A stretch of 64,000 nucleotides of DNA from Pyrus communis (lineage: Eukaryota; Streptophyta; Magnoliopsida; Rosales; Rosaceae), in contig NC_084806.1 of assembly GCF_963583255.1 (NCBI RefSeq), forward strand, positions 14,422,317 through 14,486,316, given 5' to 3'. The position numbers and the translations under genes are program-made. Under the pieces are notes generated by a model. The model saw only the letters and a list, made by a program, of their open reading frames with translations, was not told the origin of the DNA and made no database searches. The number at the start of each line of letters is the position of its first letter. The stretch's first letter is position 1. Positions 43,120 through 55,162 of the stretch are shown here, piece by piece.

Positions 43120-44224
43120 ATCTAATGTGGTGCAGTGCAAGGAATCCACAAAAACCAAGTGGGCTAGGTTCCATTGTAGCATAGGATACGGGAACACTAG
43201 AGCCCATTGGGCTAGTGTTATGTGGGCTGAGCACGAGGGGTATCGGGCCTCCAAGGGTCGTGGGTTTAATCCAATCAAGAATCCTAGCTGTGCTATGTAG
43301 GTTCACCGAGGAAGAAAACCGGAGTGCTTGGTTCTAGCGACGGTGTCTTGGTCAAAAGTTCTCGGGGGTGAGTCCGTGAGTTAATGGTTCATCGAATAAC
43401 CATCATAGGTTGGCAGAGGGGCATCCTTGATGGCAACGAATGATGGACACTGCGGAGTCAAAACAAAATTTCTAAAAAAAAAAATCCAGTGAAATCTCAG
43501 CTATATCCATCATCAACAATGACTGTAGGTCATCGGAGTTGGTCTAGGCTACACCAAATAGGTAGTCCTGACGGTGGTTCACTGGTCTAAGCTCAAAGGG
43601 ACAAGGATGACACCATGGGTGTCGCGTTTTAGGTTCAACGGAGGGCTACAGGGCCTCTTGGCTCACTGCTCACGACTCGCGGCTCGGCATAAGAGAACTC
43701 AGCAGCTTGATGGATTTCCACCAAAACCGTAGCATATTTTCTTATTATTTTTTTTAAATTTACAGATTTATTTATATATATATATATATAAAATTCAATT
43801 CATGCATATTCAATATAATTCATAGCAATATCAATTCACCTAATTCAATAGGATTATGATTATAATGCAAACACAATTTATGTAGAATCTAAAATTAGAA
43901 AAACGTAAAGTTTGGTCATGTATGTTCATACTATCAAGACTGCAAAAATATCGAGATAAAAACCATTGTTTTGGAAGAACCCGATTGCGTGATGATATTG
44001 ATGAATTGGTTTGATGCAAAAAATTATTTCTTCAATTTCAACTTTCCATCTCCAAAGCTTGTATCACGTTCAACACAAAAAATTTAAAATTGAATCAATG
44101 AAAGTATATGAATTCAATAAAATCAAAATTTAATCAATTAAAAATAACTGAAATGTAATACTCTCTTGATTGAAGAATAACCGCATCATATTCCTTAGCG
44201 CAACAGAGGAACATGCTAATAACG
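43120..44224. other. C2 5' leader, noncoding
   Basis: Between gag and the 5' LTR. It contains a (TA)n tract at about 43770-43790 and GC-richer text (43190-43720) without domains. CGTTATTAGCATG in minus orientation next to the LTR is the putative primer site. Confidence 0.45.
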
Positions 44225-44667
44225 TGTTGTAGCCTATATTTAACTGAGGGGTGCAGCATGGAGAGAAAAAGAGTGGAGAATAGGCTTGAGGAATTGTGTG
44301 TTAATTCCCCAATCCTTGTGCCTTTATTTATAATAATAAGGAGGAGAGAAACTTGTTCTCCAAGTAATACAAAGTCTATTAGGAAAGATCTTCTAGATCC
44401 CAAAGGATTCCAAATCTATCTCTACTTAGGATTTACACAATCACAATATGTATTAGAACATATGTCACAACACACATTGATTATAGTCCTTTGATGTGTC
44501 ATTAATTCAAATTAATTAATGAGTATTTTATTCAATGTCTCCTGTTAAATATTTTGAATTTATTAATGCACACATTTTAATTTATTTTTTGACCAAAAAA
44601 AGTTTTTTAAATTTATTAATTTTATTTAACATTCTTCAAACTTGAAAGACTCAATCAACGTACCTAA

Positions 44668-45641
44668 GGTCATCTCCAACCGAATGGTCTAGAGGGCCAG
44701 AGGGCCAAAAATAGCTCGAAAACCATCTCCAACCGAGGGCTAGGCCAGAGGGCTGTGGAATCTGAGAGGGCCCCACGAAATCGGATAGGGCTAGAGGACT
44801 GGCCAGAAAAATCATATTTCCTGTCGATTATAATCGACATGAATACGTATATATTATTTAATATAAATGTATTCCTATCAGTTATTATTTAATATAAATG
44901 TATTCCTATCGGTTATAACCGACAGGAATGCTTAAGAAAAAAATTCAAATGCAACAGCTAGCTGACGTCAGCTAGCCGTTGCATTTGAATTTTTATTTTT
45001 TATTTTTTATTTTTATTTACAAAATTTTTCCTATAACTTCTATTTTTCATTTTTTTTTAAATATCATTTTTTCCTATAACTTTTATTTTACGAAATTTGT
45101 TTCATATTTTTTTTAAATTCCATTTTTTCCTTTAACTTCTATTTCACAAAAAAAAAAAAAAATAAATAAATAAATAAATAATTCCATTTTTTTTCTATAA
45201 CTTCATATTTTTTATACTCCTACAATGGCAGATGATGAAGATGATGTTGATTATGGATATTAAATTTAAGTTGTTGTAGTTTTTAAATTTAAGTTAATGT
45301 TGTTTTCAAATTGAATTTGTAGTTTTTAAATTTAATTTGTCGTTTTTAAATTTTAGTTGTAGTTTTTAAATATAAGTTGTAGTTTTTAAATTTAAGTTGT
45401 TGTTGTTTTTAAATTTAAGTTGTTGTAGTTTTTAAATTTAAATAATAAATTATGTTTGGCCCTATGACACTTGGTTGGAGACAGTTTTTTGTGACATGGC
45501 TAAAACGAGCCATCTGGCCCTTTGGCCCTCGGTTGGAAACGGAGGCAAATTTGGCCTTGTACTGTTCATTAAAATATTAATATCTTGGAGGGCCAAATGG
45601 CTAAAACGAGCCCTCTGGCCAACCCTCGGTTGGAGATGGCC
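44668..45641. mobile_element. PIF/Harbinger-like element, 974 bp
   Basis: The ends are GGTCATCTCCAACCGA (44668) and, in reverse complement, GGCCATCTCCAACCGAGG. They are flanked by TAA at 44665-44667 and 45642-45644, the TWA target typical of PIF/Harbinger and Tourist MITEs. Subterminal AGAGGGCCAGAGGGCC-type repeats occur at both ends. There is no transposase. A 52-bp palindrome lies inside at 44941-44992. Confidence 0.8.
44941..44992. repeat. 52-bp near-perfect palindrome
   Basis: Two 26-base arms (AAATTCAAATGCAACAGCTA... on the left) match at 25 of 26 positions with no spacer, centred on GACGTC. Confidence 0.95.
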
Positions 45642-45644
45642 TAA

Positions 45645-45773
45645 ATGTTAGTACCGAAATGTGTGAAGTGAAATGTATTCTATTATATTAATGTACCTAA
45701 ATATTAGTACCGAAATGGATATACAAAAATATATTAAATGAATTAATGTACCTAAATGAAGACGACAAAGTAT

Positions 45774-45814
<41 letters not shown>

Positions 45815-47651
45815 TATAACAAAAATTAGTTTATCTAAATTATCCAATAAAATATATTATGATGAATGAAATGAAAATTATAATTATAATGAAATATAAT
45901 TAATACATTAAAATTAGGAAGAAAAAGAGAAATAATTAAAACAACAAATATAATTAATAAATGAGGTGATTCATATACCAAGGGACTAAAGTTAGATTTT
46001 GATCTTACTCATAGTTTTAGTCTAAAAGGCATCACTGCTAAGGATTAGAATGAAGTTTGCTATAAAGCATATGTTGATTTTGGTATTGGGACTGGTGGTT
46101 TTTTTAGGCAAAACGATAGCGATTTCATTATAATTATGATATAAATATTAAAGAAAACATTCTGAATAGCATCCAAGAGGTTTTCAATCCAAAAAAATAA
46201 AAATAAAAACTCAACAAAACATAGAAGGTCAATTTGACGAAACTAGTTGTCACCGTACTAGTTAATTTGAGGGCAAGACAACTATGAGAATAAATAAAGG
46301 AGCTCATCCAAGTCTTGAAAGTTCAAACTAAAAAGACTACGATGGCATTCCAAAGTCAAAAATCTTCATTCCTGATAAAAAATTGAAACACTTCGTGAAT
46401 TGGCATATGAGAAATTCTACGCAAAATGTGGTTTGAAACTTACGGGTCTGGTTGTTATTTTTAGTTTAAGGGCCAGATGTTTTGAAGACATTATGACTAA
46501 GAACAATAAATTTTGAATTAAAAGATGAGTTGTTTTATTGACACCCCATATCTTCTCAACTTGAAAATTTCTCTTTTCATAATATCAAATCCAAAGGAAC
46601 ATAATTAAAAGATTCACAGAACCGCAAAATATGAAGATATGTTGTTATCTTTGGACATAAAAGATTCACAAAACCACAAACTCTGAAGATATGTTGTTAT
46701 CTGTTGTTGGAGTTTGTAGGGTTGAAAACAAATTTTTTACAAACTCTATCTTCTTTCAATCTCTAGAATCTCTCTGGAAAACAAGAATTCTTCCTTCAAT
46801 TTAGATTCAAATCGATTGAGAAATTAGGGCTGGGTTTTGGGTGTCTGCGATGGAGTTTCCAGTCGGGCCTTCAAGAATAAGAAATGGTTGGTTCTGGTAA
46901 TGATGGTAGCCTTCATTTGGTGCAGGTGGTGGCGGGAAGAGGTCTTTTCAGCAAAGGTGGGGTGGCTGACGGAAATGGAGGTACTGCGTTTTGGATTCTA
47001 GGTTGTGAGTTCTGGTTCTGGGTTTTGGGTTCTGAATTTATTCGTTAACTTGAGCTTGTCGTACCGCTTTGGGGTCAGATCTCGTTGCTTCGTCTTTGTC
47101 CTCTGCCGTTGCCTGTCGAAGTCAACGATCTCATTGGCCTTCGCCAGGTTCAGATCTCACTCGTCATTTTCCCTTCGGACTCGTATTTTTTCAACTTTCT
47201 GAAATTTATGCCAATCTTTTTCGATATTTTTCTAGGTTTTGCATGAACATATGTGGGTTGAAGTTGAAGAGGGGAGAGAGAGTTATGGAGGTTTGGAGAG
47301 AGAAGAAGAGGAGAGAGAGTGGGGAAGAAGGAGAAGGGGGAAAAGGAAGATACTTTCATGGTTTAGGGAGTGTGCGGAAGTCTGAGAAGGTGCTCGGTGA
47401 GAGTGAGAGGGAGAGAATGTAGTGGCAGCTATGGGCAGATCTAGGTTCTTGCAAGAAGCAAGAGAGACGGTGGAGAGGGTGTGCATTTTATAATTAAAAA
47501 TTATTTTATTTGTTTTTATCCACATGGCACAAATTTGAAAGGGTCCCCTATGGCCATGTAAGCAGATAACGGAATGATTGACAGAAATTGTAACGGTTGT
47601 ATGAAATTAATTTGAAATAGTAATAAACGTATGAAATTGAATTTAATTAAT
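45645..47651. other. Intergenic DNA with old repeats
   Basis: (AT)n occurs at 45779-45811. 46610-46700 holds a duplicated phrase (AAGATATGTTGTTATCT twice). 47515-47640 resembles the right arm of the Mutator-like element ending at 48939 (ATCCACATG, GCCATGTA, CGGTTGTATGA), so an older copy is probably truncated here. 46850-47480 is GC-richer, with short frames lacking domains. No gene is supported. Confidence 0.45.
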
Positions 47652-48939
47652 GGGTAAATTACACTTTGTCCTCTCAAAATTTGGTGCAATTGCAACCTCA
47701 TACATTATCTTTAAAACATTTCAATTTCATATACTAATTTGAATTTTATTGCAATTTCATACATCCGTTAATCAAACCATTAGTTGGACTGTTAAGTAAT
47801 GATGTGGCGCTTGTAAGACCCACATTTTTGCTAACGTGAATTTCACTAACATGCCACATAAGAAAGAAAATAATTTAAAATAAAACAAAAATTTTATGTT
47901 ATTATTTTTAAACATTTATAATGGGCCCCAACACTACTTCTAGTCACCTTCAACCTCCTCTTTCCCCTCACTTGCAACCCAAGCCCCAAAACCCCCCAAA
48001 CCACCCCACCCCAAAACAACCAGCAGATAGGATATCAAACAACCCAACCCCCCCCCCCCCCCCCCCCAACAAAAAACGAAAAAAAAAAAAAAAAAAGACC
48101 CATATTTGTTTTCAACACAAAATCAACCAAAAATAATATATATATATGATATGAGATAGATTACCCAAAAGAAAAAAATGGCAAGATGGAACCTGTTGCC
48201 CCTCCCTTACACACCATTGCTGCCTTCCCACCTAATCTCGGCGACCTCATTCATCTCTTTCTTTTCATCCTCCTCTCACTCTAACCTCAAATTGGCCTCG
48301 ATCAAAACCATGAGACGTAGCCAACAACGAAATCGAAGGGGATTTTGGTATTTGACTGGTCGCCTACAACGAAATCAAGGGTGCAGAGAAATCTGGGTTT
48401 TGGGGGTTTCGACTTTAGGTTCAGTGTTGATGAAAATCGTGAGTTCGAGCTCACCTTCGACGACTTTTGGACGACTCTACATTCCATTAAAGGCTAGAAT
48501 GCAGATTCGTCAAATTTGAGGTCAAGCGCCTGCTAGGACTTCTGGTCCTTGAGTGGGTATGACCTATTTTTTCATCCTCGTCGATGTTCTCATCGTCCGA
48601 GTGGGAGATGAAGGCGATGACTAACCAAGTGGCGATGGAAGAACATGAAGAGAAAGGAAGTTCTGGGTGTTTTTTTTTTTTTTTTTTTTTTTTTTAATTA
48701 ATCAATTATCTTTCCAATTTTTTTTAGATGAAATTCTAGTTAGAATAAAGAATTAATTTTTTTTATCCACATGTCAGACCTGCTATAGCCATGTAGGCAA
48801 TTAACATAATGCCTAACAGAAAAAGAGACGGTTGTATGACGTTGACATGAAATAATAGAAAATGTATGTGATTGAAATGTTTTAAAGATTGTATAGGATT
48901 GTAGTTGCACCCAAACTTAAGGGGGGAAAATATTTATCC
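47652..48939. mobile_element. Mutator-like non-autonomous element, 1,288 bp
   Basis: It is flanked by identical 9-bp repeats TTAATTAAT (47643-47651 and 48940-48948). The ends are GGGTAAATTACAC and, reversed, GGATAAATATTTTCC. Long inverted arms follow (GTGCAATTGCAACC with GTGCAACTACAATCC; TTTAAAACATTTCAAT on both). The interior has a C20 run (48048-48067), a T-run (48671-48695) and a GC-richer stretch at 48200-48650 that might be captured host sequence. A 113-residue frame at 48178-48519 shows no domain I recognise. Confidence 0.75.
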
Positions 48940-48948
48940 TTAATTAAT

Positions 48949-49430
48949 TGTCACATCTTGTCCTAAATTTAATCGTATTTTATTCCATGACACTTTAAAA
49001 TTACAAAAATGCCCCCTTGCACATTAAGTGGAAATCCTATGTGAACATCTGAGTCTTAGTCACTCTTTGCCAATTTTTTCCATCTTTTTAGGTAATATGT
49101 GTCCTTATGAACAAGTGAGCACGAACAGTTTAACCACATTTTCTTATGAGAGGCAAAATGGTAATTTTGTAATCTCAGGAATCTATTACTTGTTTCTCGA
49201 GACAAAATCAAGTGTCAGTATTGTAGGCTGCATAGTGTGACATTGTAGGCTCGTCTACTTTAGTATTTTCTTAATTAAGCCTCGTACTTAATTAATTATT
49301 GTTTAGGCTTGACCCAAACACACAGACATACATTCCCTAGATACTCGACGGTAAAAACACATGGGTGCAAGTGAAACAAAATTCAAAACTACAACAAAGA
49401 TTTATAGCACTTGGATACATAAAAGTGTTG
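48949..49430. other. Intergenic DNA, no gene recognised
   Basis: Short frames only. The segment ends at the AAAAG target duplication of element C3. Confidence 0.5.
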
Positions 49431-50399
49431 TAAAATCGATGGTGTGTACAGTGGAATAAAAGAAACAAAACACAAAATTTACGAGGTTCCTCTACAGTCA
49501 ATGTGACTCCATTATAATTTAGAATAATAAGAGTACAAAATAACTCTCTCTATTATCCCCTCTCCTCTTCCTCTCTTTTCTCTCTTCCTCTTCTTCTCTT
49601 TTCTTTCTTCCTTTTCTGTGAGCCTATCTGGCTTATATATCCTCGTTCATTTTATAAGCAAAGAAAACAATATTCGCTTTACAAATTTTCCACAAAAGAA
49701 TAATGAAAATATTGTGCATAAATAGTAACAAACTATTCATATGGGCCATCCACATATTATTCACAACACTCCCCTTTGGATGGCCATAAGTCTTCGATTG
49801 ACTCATTAAAATCTTGATCTGTTTTGAATGCTCCCCCTGATGAGTATCTCCTCATGATTTCAAATCATTTAGGCTGATCGTTGATCATTCCACTTTAGTC
49901 TCTTAGCGGGGAGAGTTGTCGAATGAAGTGTTTTACTTGTCATTAACTTTCTATAGGCTTTTTCTTGAACTGGGTTGTAGGACTTTCTGCTAGACTTGCA
50001 CCAAAGGTTTGAATTTACTCCTTTTATCTGGAGTGGAATTTGATTCAAGGGTGGTAGACACTTGACCTTAAATCGGACTTGTGATTTCTTCAAGATCCTT
50101 AGGACTTGTCCTTGAATGAAATGGAACCACGAGCAGCTCCACATGACAAGTGATCTTCGGCTCCGTCGAGGATGAATCAGTTCATGTTTTGTGGTGCTTG
50201 TCTCCACATGCTTCAATGTATCATTTTTACTTGCCTTATCTGTTCCCCTTGTAGAAGTGGTATTTTCCCTATGCAGGTTTGGCATCTTCTCTTGTAGTAT
50301 TTGTCCTCTGATGCAGGGGTGGAATGCAAGGTTTGCATTTGAATGGTCTTTCACTTCTTGGTGACTCATCTATGCGTGGCGGCTTCAGTGTAAAAAGCT

Positions 50400-51950
50400 A
50401 ACAACGGGCCAATTATTCTGCGGTGTTGATGACTTGAGACCCAGCTCCATTAACAGTTGAAGATGAGTACTTGAGAGCAATTCTAGGTAAGCAATCAGGA
50501 AAGGTTCCAAGCAGTCGGTTCCTTACCAAAAGTTTGAGTGGAAATTCTGACATATTACTTTCTTTATCCTTGTCTTTGCAGGTAAGAACAAAGACAAAGG
50601 AAAGGACAGGGAGATTGCATGATATGAGATACTCTTGCTCTCGTCCCTGATGATATGAGATAATCTTGCTCTGGTGTGACTGGTTTTGAAGAGGTATTCT
50701 CGGAGAGGAAGAAAACTAGGTATTTCGAAATGTTTTGTTGAAGATGCATTCTCGGAGATGAGGAAGAGTTGGGTATTCTTGTAAATTTGCCTTATTATGG
50801 AGAACGAAAGTGGACATATATAGAGATTTTTCAATAGCAAGTAGTGGTGCTGTGCCTTTACTCTTGTCAGCAACTGTGGTGTAATTAGAACAGTAAGATT
50901 TATGCGTTTTCAACTTTGTCAGAGATCTTTGACAAAGTTGCATGCGATATTCGAAAAAGCTGAGATTGCGTCTGAAAAATGCCAAAGAACTTTATGCAGG
51001 AAAATCTGACTTTTGAAATTCGGAGAGCGATGCCTCTTCGATCTCTGAACAAGTGGCTTTATTGCCCCTTATTTTATAGAGACATCAATTGTGTTTAAGA
51101 GTATGTTTAGAAAGTTATTGCTTGTAGAAATTTTCCCCTTCTTTCACTTCTGAGATTTTATTTGACCTCCTTTTTCCTTCATCATTTCTGAAAATGGCTT
51201 GCCCATCTAACATTTGCTTAGATTTAAGTCTTAGGAGTGATACAGACAACCAACGTCAGGATAATATATGGCGCCCGTCCTTCTTATCTTCTAATGGTCC
51301 TCTTACGGTTAGGGACTCTGTGATGAAGAATAACATAACCGCTATTATGGTGGTTAGGAATCTTCTCACTCTAAAGGATAACAGAATCCTTTCAAAATGG
51401 TATGATGAGTCGGCCGTTCAAGACTCCTTGGCTCTCAGTGTTCAGTGTGCTGACTTTGTTTCCAATATGGGCCAACGCCTACTTGCTCACACTTACCAAG
51501 TTGAATCATTGATGGTTGAGGTGGCAAGTCTTAAATAAGAAATCAGAGGGATCAAGCACGATAATAGAGTGTTACACGTGCTTGCAAATAATTACTCAAC
51601 GATCATGAAAAGAAAGCTCGACCAGCTACAAGAATCCGAAAGTTAGATTCAAAGTGATTACCAGAGGTTCGTTGCTAGATTCCGAATGCAATTGATGCCT
51701 TCCCCTTCTGGTGTTTTGTCAAGTACTGGGGTGCCATGATCAATCTCTAGTGCCTCCCCCTTCTAGGGTATTGCCAAGTACTGAGGCTTCACATAAGCAA
51801 CCTTTATGAAGGCTTCATCCTGTTTGTTTGTTTTAACTCATGTGTATGTACATGTCTGTAATTTCTTTCAGATATCAATATATAAGCTTTATTTCATTCA
51901 ATGTATTACGTAAATACAATAAAGCATATAGTTCACTAAGATGTGGTACT
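50400..51950 (+). mobile_element. Segment of unknown origin inside C3
   Basis: This stretch does not look like copia coding sequence and reads on the opposite strand. It holds the ORF at 51194, a downstream AATAAAGC poly(A)-type signal near 51918, and an upstream copy of repeat R (49969-50240). The edges could not be fixed by a target duplication. Confidence 0.4.
51194..51538 (+). CDS. Repeat-associated ORF of unknown function
   Basis: An open 114-residue frame begins MACPSNICLDLSLRSDTDNQ and includes LTLKDNRILSKWYDESAVQD and SLMVEVASLK before a TAA. The same frame continues recognisably after the stop (EIRGIKHDNRVLHVLANNYS, KRKLDQLQESE), with heptad-like Leu/Lys/Glu spacing suggesting a coiled coil. 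A longer parent protein of perhaps 180 residues therefore acquired at least two stops. I do not recognise a catalytic domain. The style resembles accessory ORFs carried by some plant gypsy elements, but that is a weak recollection. Codon pattern and surrounding repeats argue against a host gene. Confidence 0.4.
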   Translation: MACPSNICLDLSLRSDTDNQRQDNIWRPSFLSSNGPLTVRDSVMKNNITAIMVVRNLLTLKDNRILSKWYDESAVQDSLALSVQCADFVSNMGQRLLAHTYQVESLMVEVASLK

Positions 51951-53159
51951 TCTGGACCAAATATCAATTTATCATTACCCTCTCAAAGATAAATGATCGT
52001 TCTTAGTGTCTAAATCATTTGAGTATTCAACTCATAGTCATAAACATCATGGATAAGATTCGTGTTGGCATATTGTTCGATCTACAGTTCGAGACAATAT
52101 TTCTCTCAACACTTTATAATCTTTCTAGACTCTTCAAGAGTCCCAATCTAATGTCATCGACTATTACAAGAGATTTTAGTATGTTGCAACAATATCATAA
52201 TGAAAGTACTCACTAAGGCAATTTATACCATCCATTGGTATTGAGTACACATTTTATGCTTTACCCTTTGGGGCTTACTTCAAGCAATTTGAATCCTTCA
52301 GGCATTTTCTACACTTCATGACACATTTTCCTTTGGAATTTATACAGAGCAACTTGCTTCCATGTATATTTGAGGGATTTACTTATGGAGATATGATGTG
52401 GGCGACTCATAACCGTTCGTATAAAATTCTCCATTCATATGAACTTGTTTATAACCTACCATGTGAGTGTATTTCACGGTATTGCAAATGCCCAATGTAA
52501 CCTTCTTGGTTCAACATCCTTTGGCTATTTGTATTGTATTTAAGTATATAGGTCCATTTTTCCAAGTTCTTACAAAATTGTAATGGAATTGCCTTTCTCC
52601 ATTTTGGCCAATAATTTTGTTGACGGAAAAAGAACGAGACTCAATATCAACACAGCTCATTGATGAATTTAGTAGCTACTTGTAAAAATCAAAATTACCA
52701 TTGGTTATCATCAATCCGTGATCCCATATTCTCATGTGCATGCACATGCATAAAAGCTTTTCATTTCTTTTGGATATCCATTGCCTCTTCAAGGGCATTA
52801 CATTATCTCTTCCAGGATAGTCATAATTTAGAGAATGCGGATCATAACCTCCTCTTGAGCGTTATAAAGCTTGGATTGTAATCTCCACCTCCAGGAGTTG
52901 AGTCATTGGAACCTATATGTCTATCATGCTTCATGCATGAGACATCAACATTCCCATGTCTGCGGATTGTCCTTTTTGGGACGTATATCCATATGGCGAC
53001 TGTCATGCTTCTGGCATGTAACAGTTATGCTTCAGGAATGCAAAATTTCAATAGTGCCATATTCTTCTTCTTTCGAAGGACTGAACATAGAGTCTGAGGG
53101 TCTGCCAAGCTTCAGGTGTGCAACAGATAAATCATTTACTGCATCATTATTTTGTCCAA

Positions 53160-53660
53160 CAGGGACATCAATTCTTGTAGGCACATTTACAGCAAGTATA
53201 TGTGATTTCATCACTTTCGTTGCATCATTAAATTATTCTCACTTCGTTTTTATATTGATTGCTTCATGAATCAAAATAAGACAAATTCTATTCGTTCTTC
53301 TGGAACGGTCTTTTCTCATCATTCTTCTAGAATGATCTTTTCTCATCATTCTTCTAAAACGATGTTATTTTCTCCCCCTAATGGCGAGAAAACTGTTTTA
53401 TCAAAATCATAGTTTGTAAACCGCGCGGTAAACATATCTCCAGTTAAGGGTTCTAAATGTTGAATAATAGATGGTGAATCAAATTCAACATAAATTCCCA
53501 GTTTGGATTGATGTCTTATTTTAGTACGTTGTGGCAGTACAACAGGCACATGTATAACACAACAAAAAACTCGTAAATCTGTAATGTTTGGTTGGTGCCC
53601 AAACACGAGTTGTACTGAAAAATATTGATAGTTGGCAACAAGTCTCAACCGAATTAATAA
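53160..53660 (-). pseudogene. C3 integrase C-terminal segment
   Basis: A minus-strand frame (53648-53346) reads YFSVQLVFGHQPNITDLRVF, then VPVVLPQRTKIRHQSKLGIY and SIIQHLEPLTGDMFTARFTN. This is the region between integrase core and RT in copia polyproteins. The upstream catalytic residues are not in frame. The related C2 phrase is at about 40200-40260. Confidence 0.7.
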
Positions 53661-54559
53661 TATTGCATCATGTAAAATGACATGTCCCCATGTAGAAACT
53701 TGGCAATTTCATTTTCATGAGCAGAGCACGGATAATCAATTTCATCCGCTTAATAAATATTTCTGCTAAACCATTTTGAGTATGGATATAAGAAACTTCT
53801 GGTTCTTATTTAATAGTCTGTAGACTGAGACTCTTATGGCTTTTATTACAATTAATTTGAGGCACTGCGACATTTCAAACTTATGATACTCATCAAGGAA
53901 CTTTATGTCCTAATCTTGAGCATCAAAGGACTTCATGCCCGAACTTTTTTGCATGATGGAACTTCAAGTCCAATCATTTTTATATGATGAGGATCAAGAA
54001 ACTACAGGTTCTGATCTGATCAAGAAACTTTAAGTCTTGTATATGCTCATCGTAACAAAAGATAAGTACAATAAATAAATTAAAGCAATAGGCGGTAATT
54101 CCAGCCATAGTAAATAAATTGCGTTTAAGTAAATAAAGCTTGTGACAAGGGCTTTAATTCAACATCATTCACATAAATCAAAATTTAAAGCAGTAGGCGG
54201 TAAAACCATCTATGATAAATAAATTGCTTTAAAGTAAATAGAACTTGTGAAAGTGTTTTAAGCCAACACCATTCACATAAATAAATACATATATATTTTC
54301 ATCTTTCTTTTCAGATGGTGCAACACCATCTAAAAGCCTTTACCCCTTTTTTTTATTATTATTTTTCTTATTCATTCACATGGTGTCGTGCGCCAACCTA
54401 TAACCTTTGCTTTTATTCCTTTTTCACATGGTGCTACACACCATTCCAAAATGGCCCCCATTTCCCCTTTTTTTTATTCTTTCACACGTGAATGATTGAT
54501 CACTCACTTTTTTTTTTTTTTCTTTTTTTGTGCACAACCAGAACCACACCTCTTTCATT

Positions 54560-55162
54560 GGCTCCCATTTTTATTCTATTTATTGATTTAGGTATGGTAA
54601 TGGACTTTAAGTCATTTGTTTAGCAAAGGTAATCTCAATTGGGGCTCGCTGTTAGGATATGGGAATTTGCCAACACAGGAAAACTAATAAACCTTCGTCG
54701 TCGTCGATCTCTTCACCAAAAAATGGTGATAACGCTTCATGCGTTGGATATTAGACGGGGAGTCACAAAACTGGTGATGAAGAAAATGTTGGCATCTACC
54801 AGAGGATTGCAACGCCATCAAAAGACGGCGGCCATGGGCACCAGGCCGAGCAACGTAAGACTCAAAACTAGAATTATCTTAAGTCCTCGAGATTCGTCTA
54901 GAACGACACGATCTGGGTTTCCAAGTTTGATGAGATTCTTCTAAATCTCTAGAAACCAATGATCAGGTACAAGTTTTCTCATCTCGTAACGATTACAGGT
55001 CGTTGTAAATTTCAATTATCATCGGAATTCGGTGAGGCGCTTCTGGCGTGGTGGGAGAGACAGAAAATGGACATACCTTTGCTTGTTTTGCTGTACTTTT
55101 GTTTGTCCGAATTTATGGCGTTATGCTTTCCATTGACATGAGAACTTCTCATGCTAATAACG
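54560..55162 (-). other. C3 leader and degraded gag region
   Basis: Between the coding remnants and the 5' LTR. Minus-strand frames are short and broken. CGTTATTAGCATG at the LTR edge is the putative primer-binding site. Confidence 0.4.

Larger units (their letters stand above)
36058..44472 (-). mobile_element. Ty1/copia element C2, decayed, with nested solo LTR
   Basis: The 5' LTR is 44225-44472 (TGTTGTAGCC...TCACAACA) and the 3' LTR is 36058-36217 plus 37982-38043 (TGTTGTGGCC...TCACAATA). The two share AGTAATACAAAGTCTATTAGG, TCTAGATCCCAAAGGATTCC and CACAATCACAATATGTATTA. In minus orientation the GGAGGAG polypurine tract lies just inside the 3' LTR, and CGTTATTAGCATG lies in the primer position just inside the 5' LTR. 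Coding remnants appear in copia order but no long frame survives. Between the 5' LTR and gag is an unusually long leader of about 1.7 kb. The flanking pentamers (TCCAT, CACAT) are not a convincing target duplication. Confidence 0.75.

Noticed and set aside
36053..44477. Target-site duplication for copia C2
   Set aside because: The flanking pentamers TCCAT and CACAT agree at only three positions, so the insertion boundaries are supported by LTR alignment only.
48178..48519. 113-residue frame as a host gene
   Set aside because: It lies inside a Mutator-like element between homopolymer runs; no recognised domain, so reported only as possible captured sequence.
49869..50369. 166-residue minus-strand frame
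   Set aside because: It overlaps repeat R, shows no domain, and the homologous R copies at 1 and 2045 do not keep the frame.
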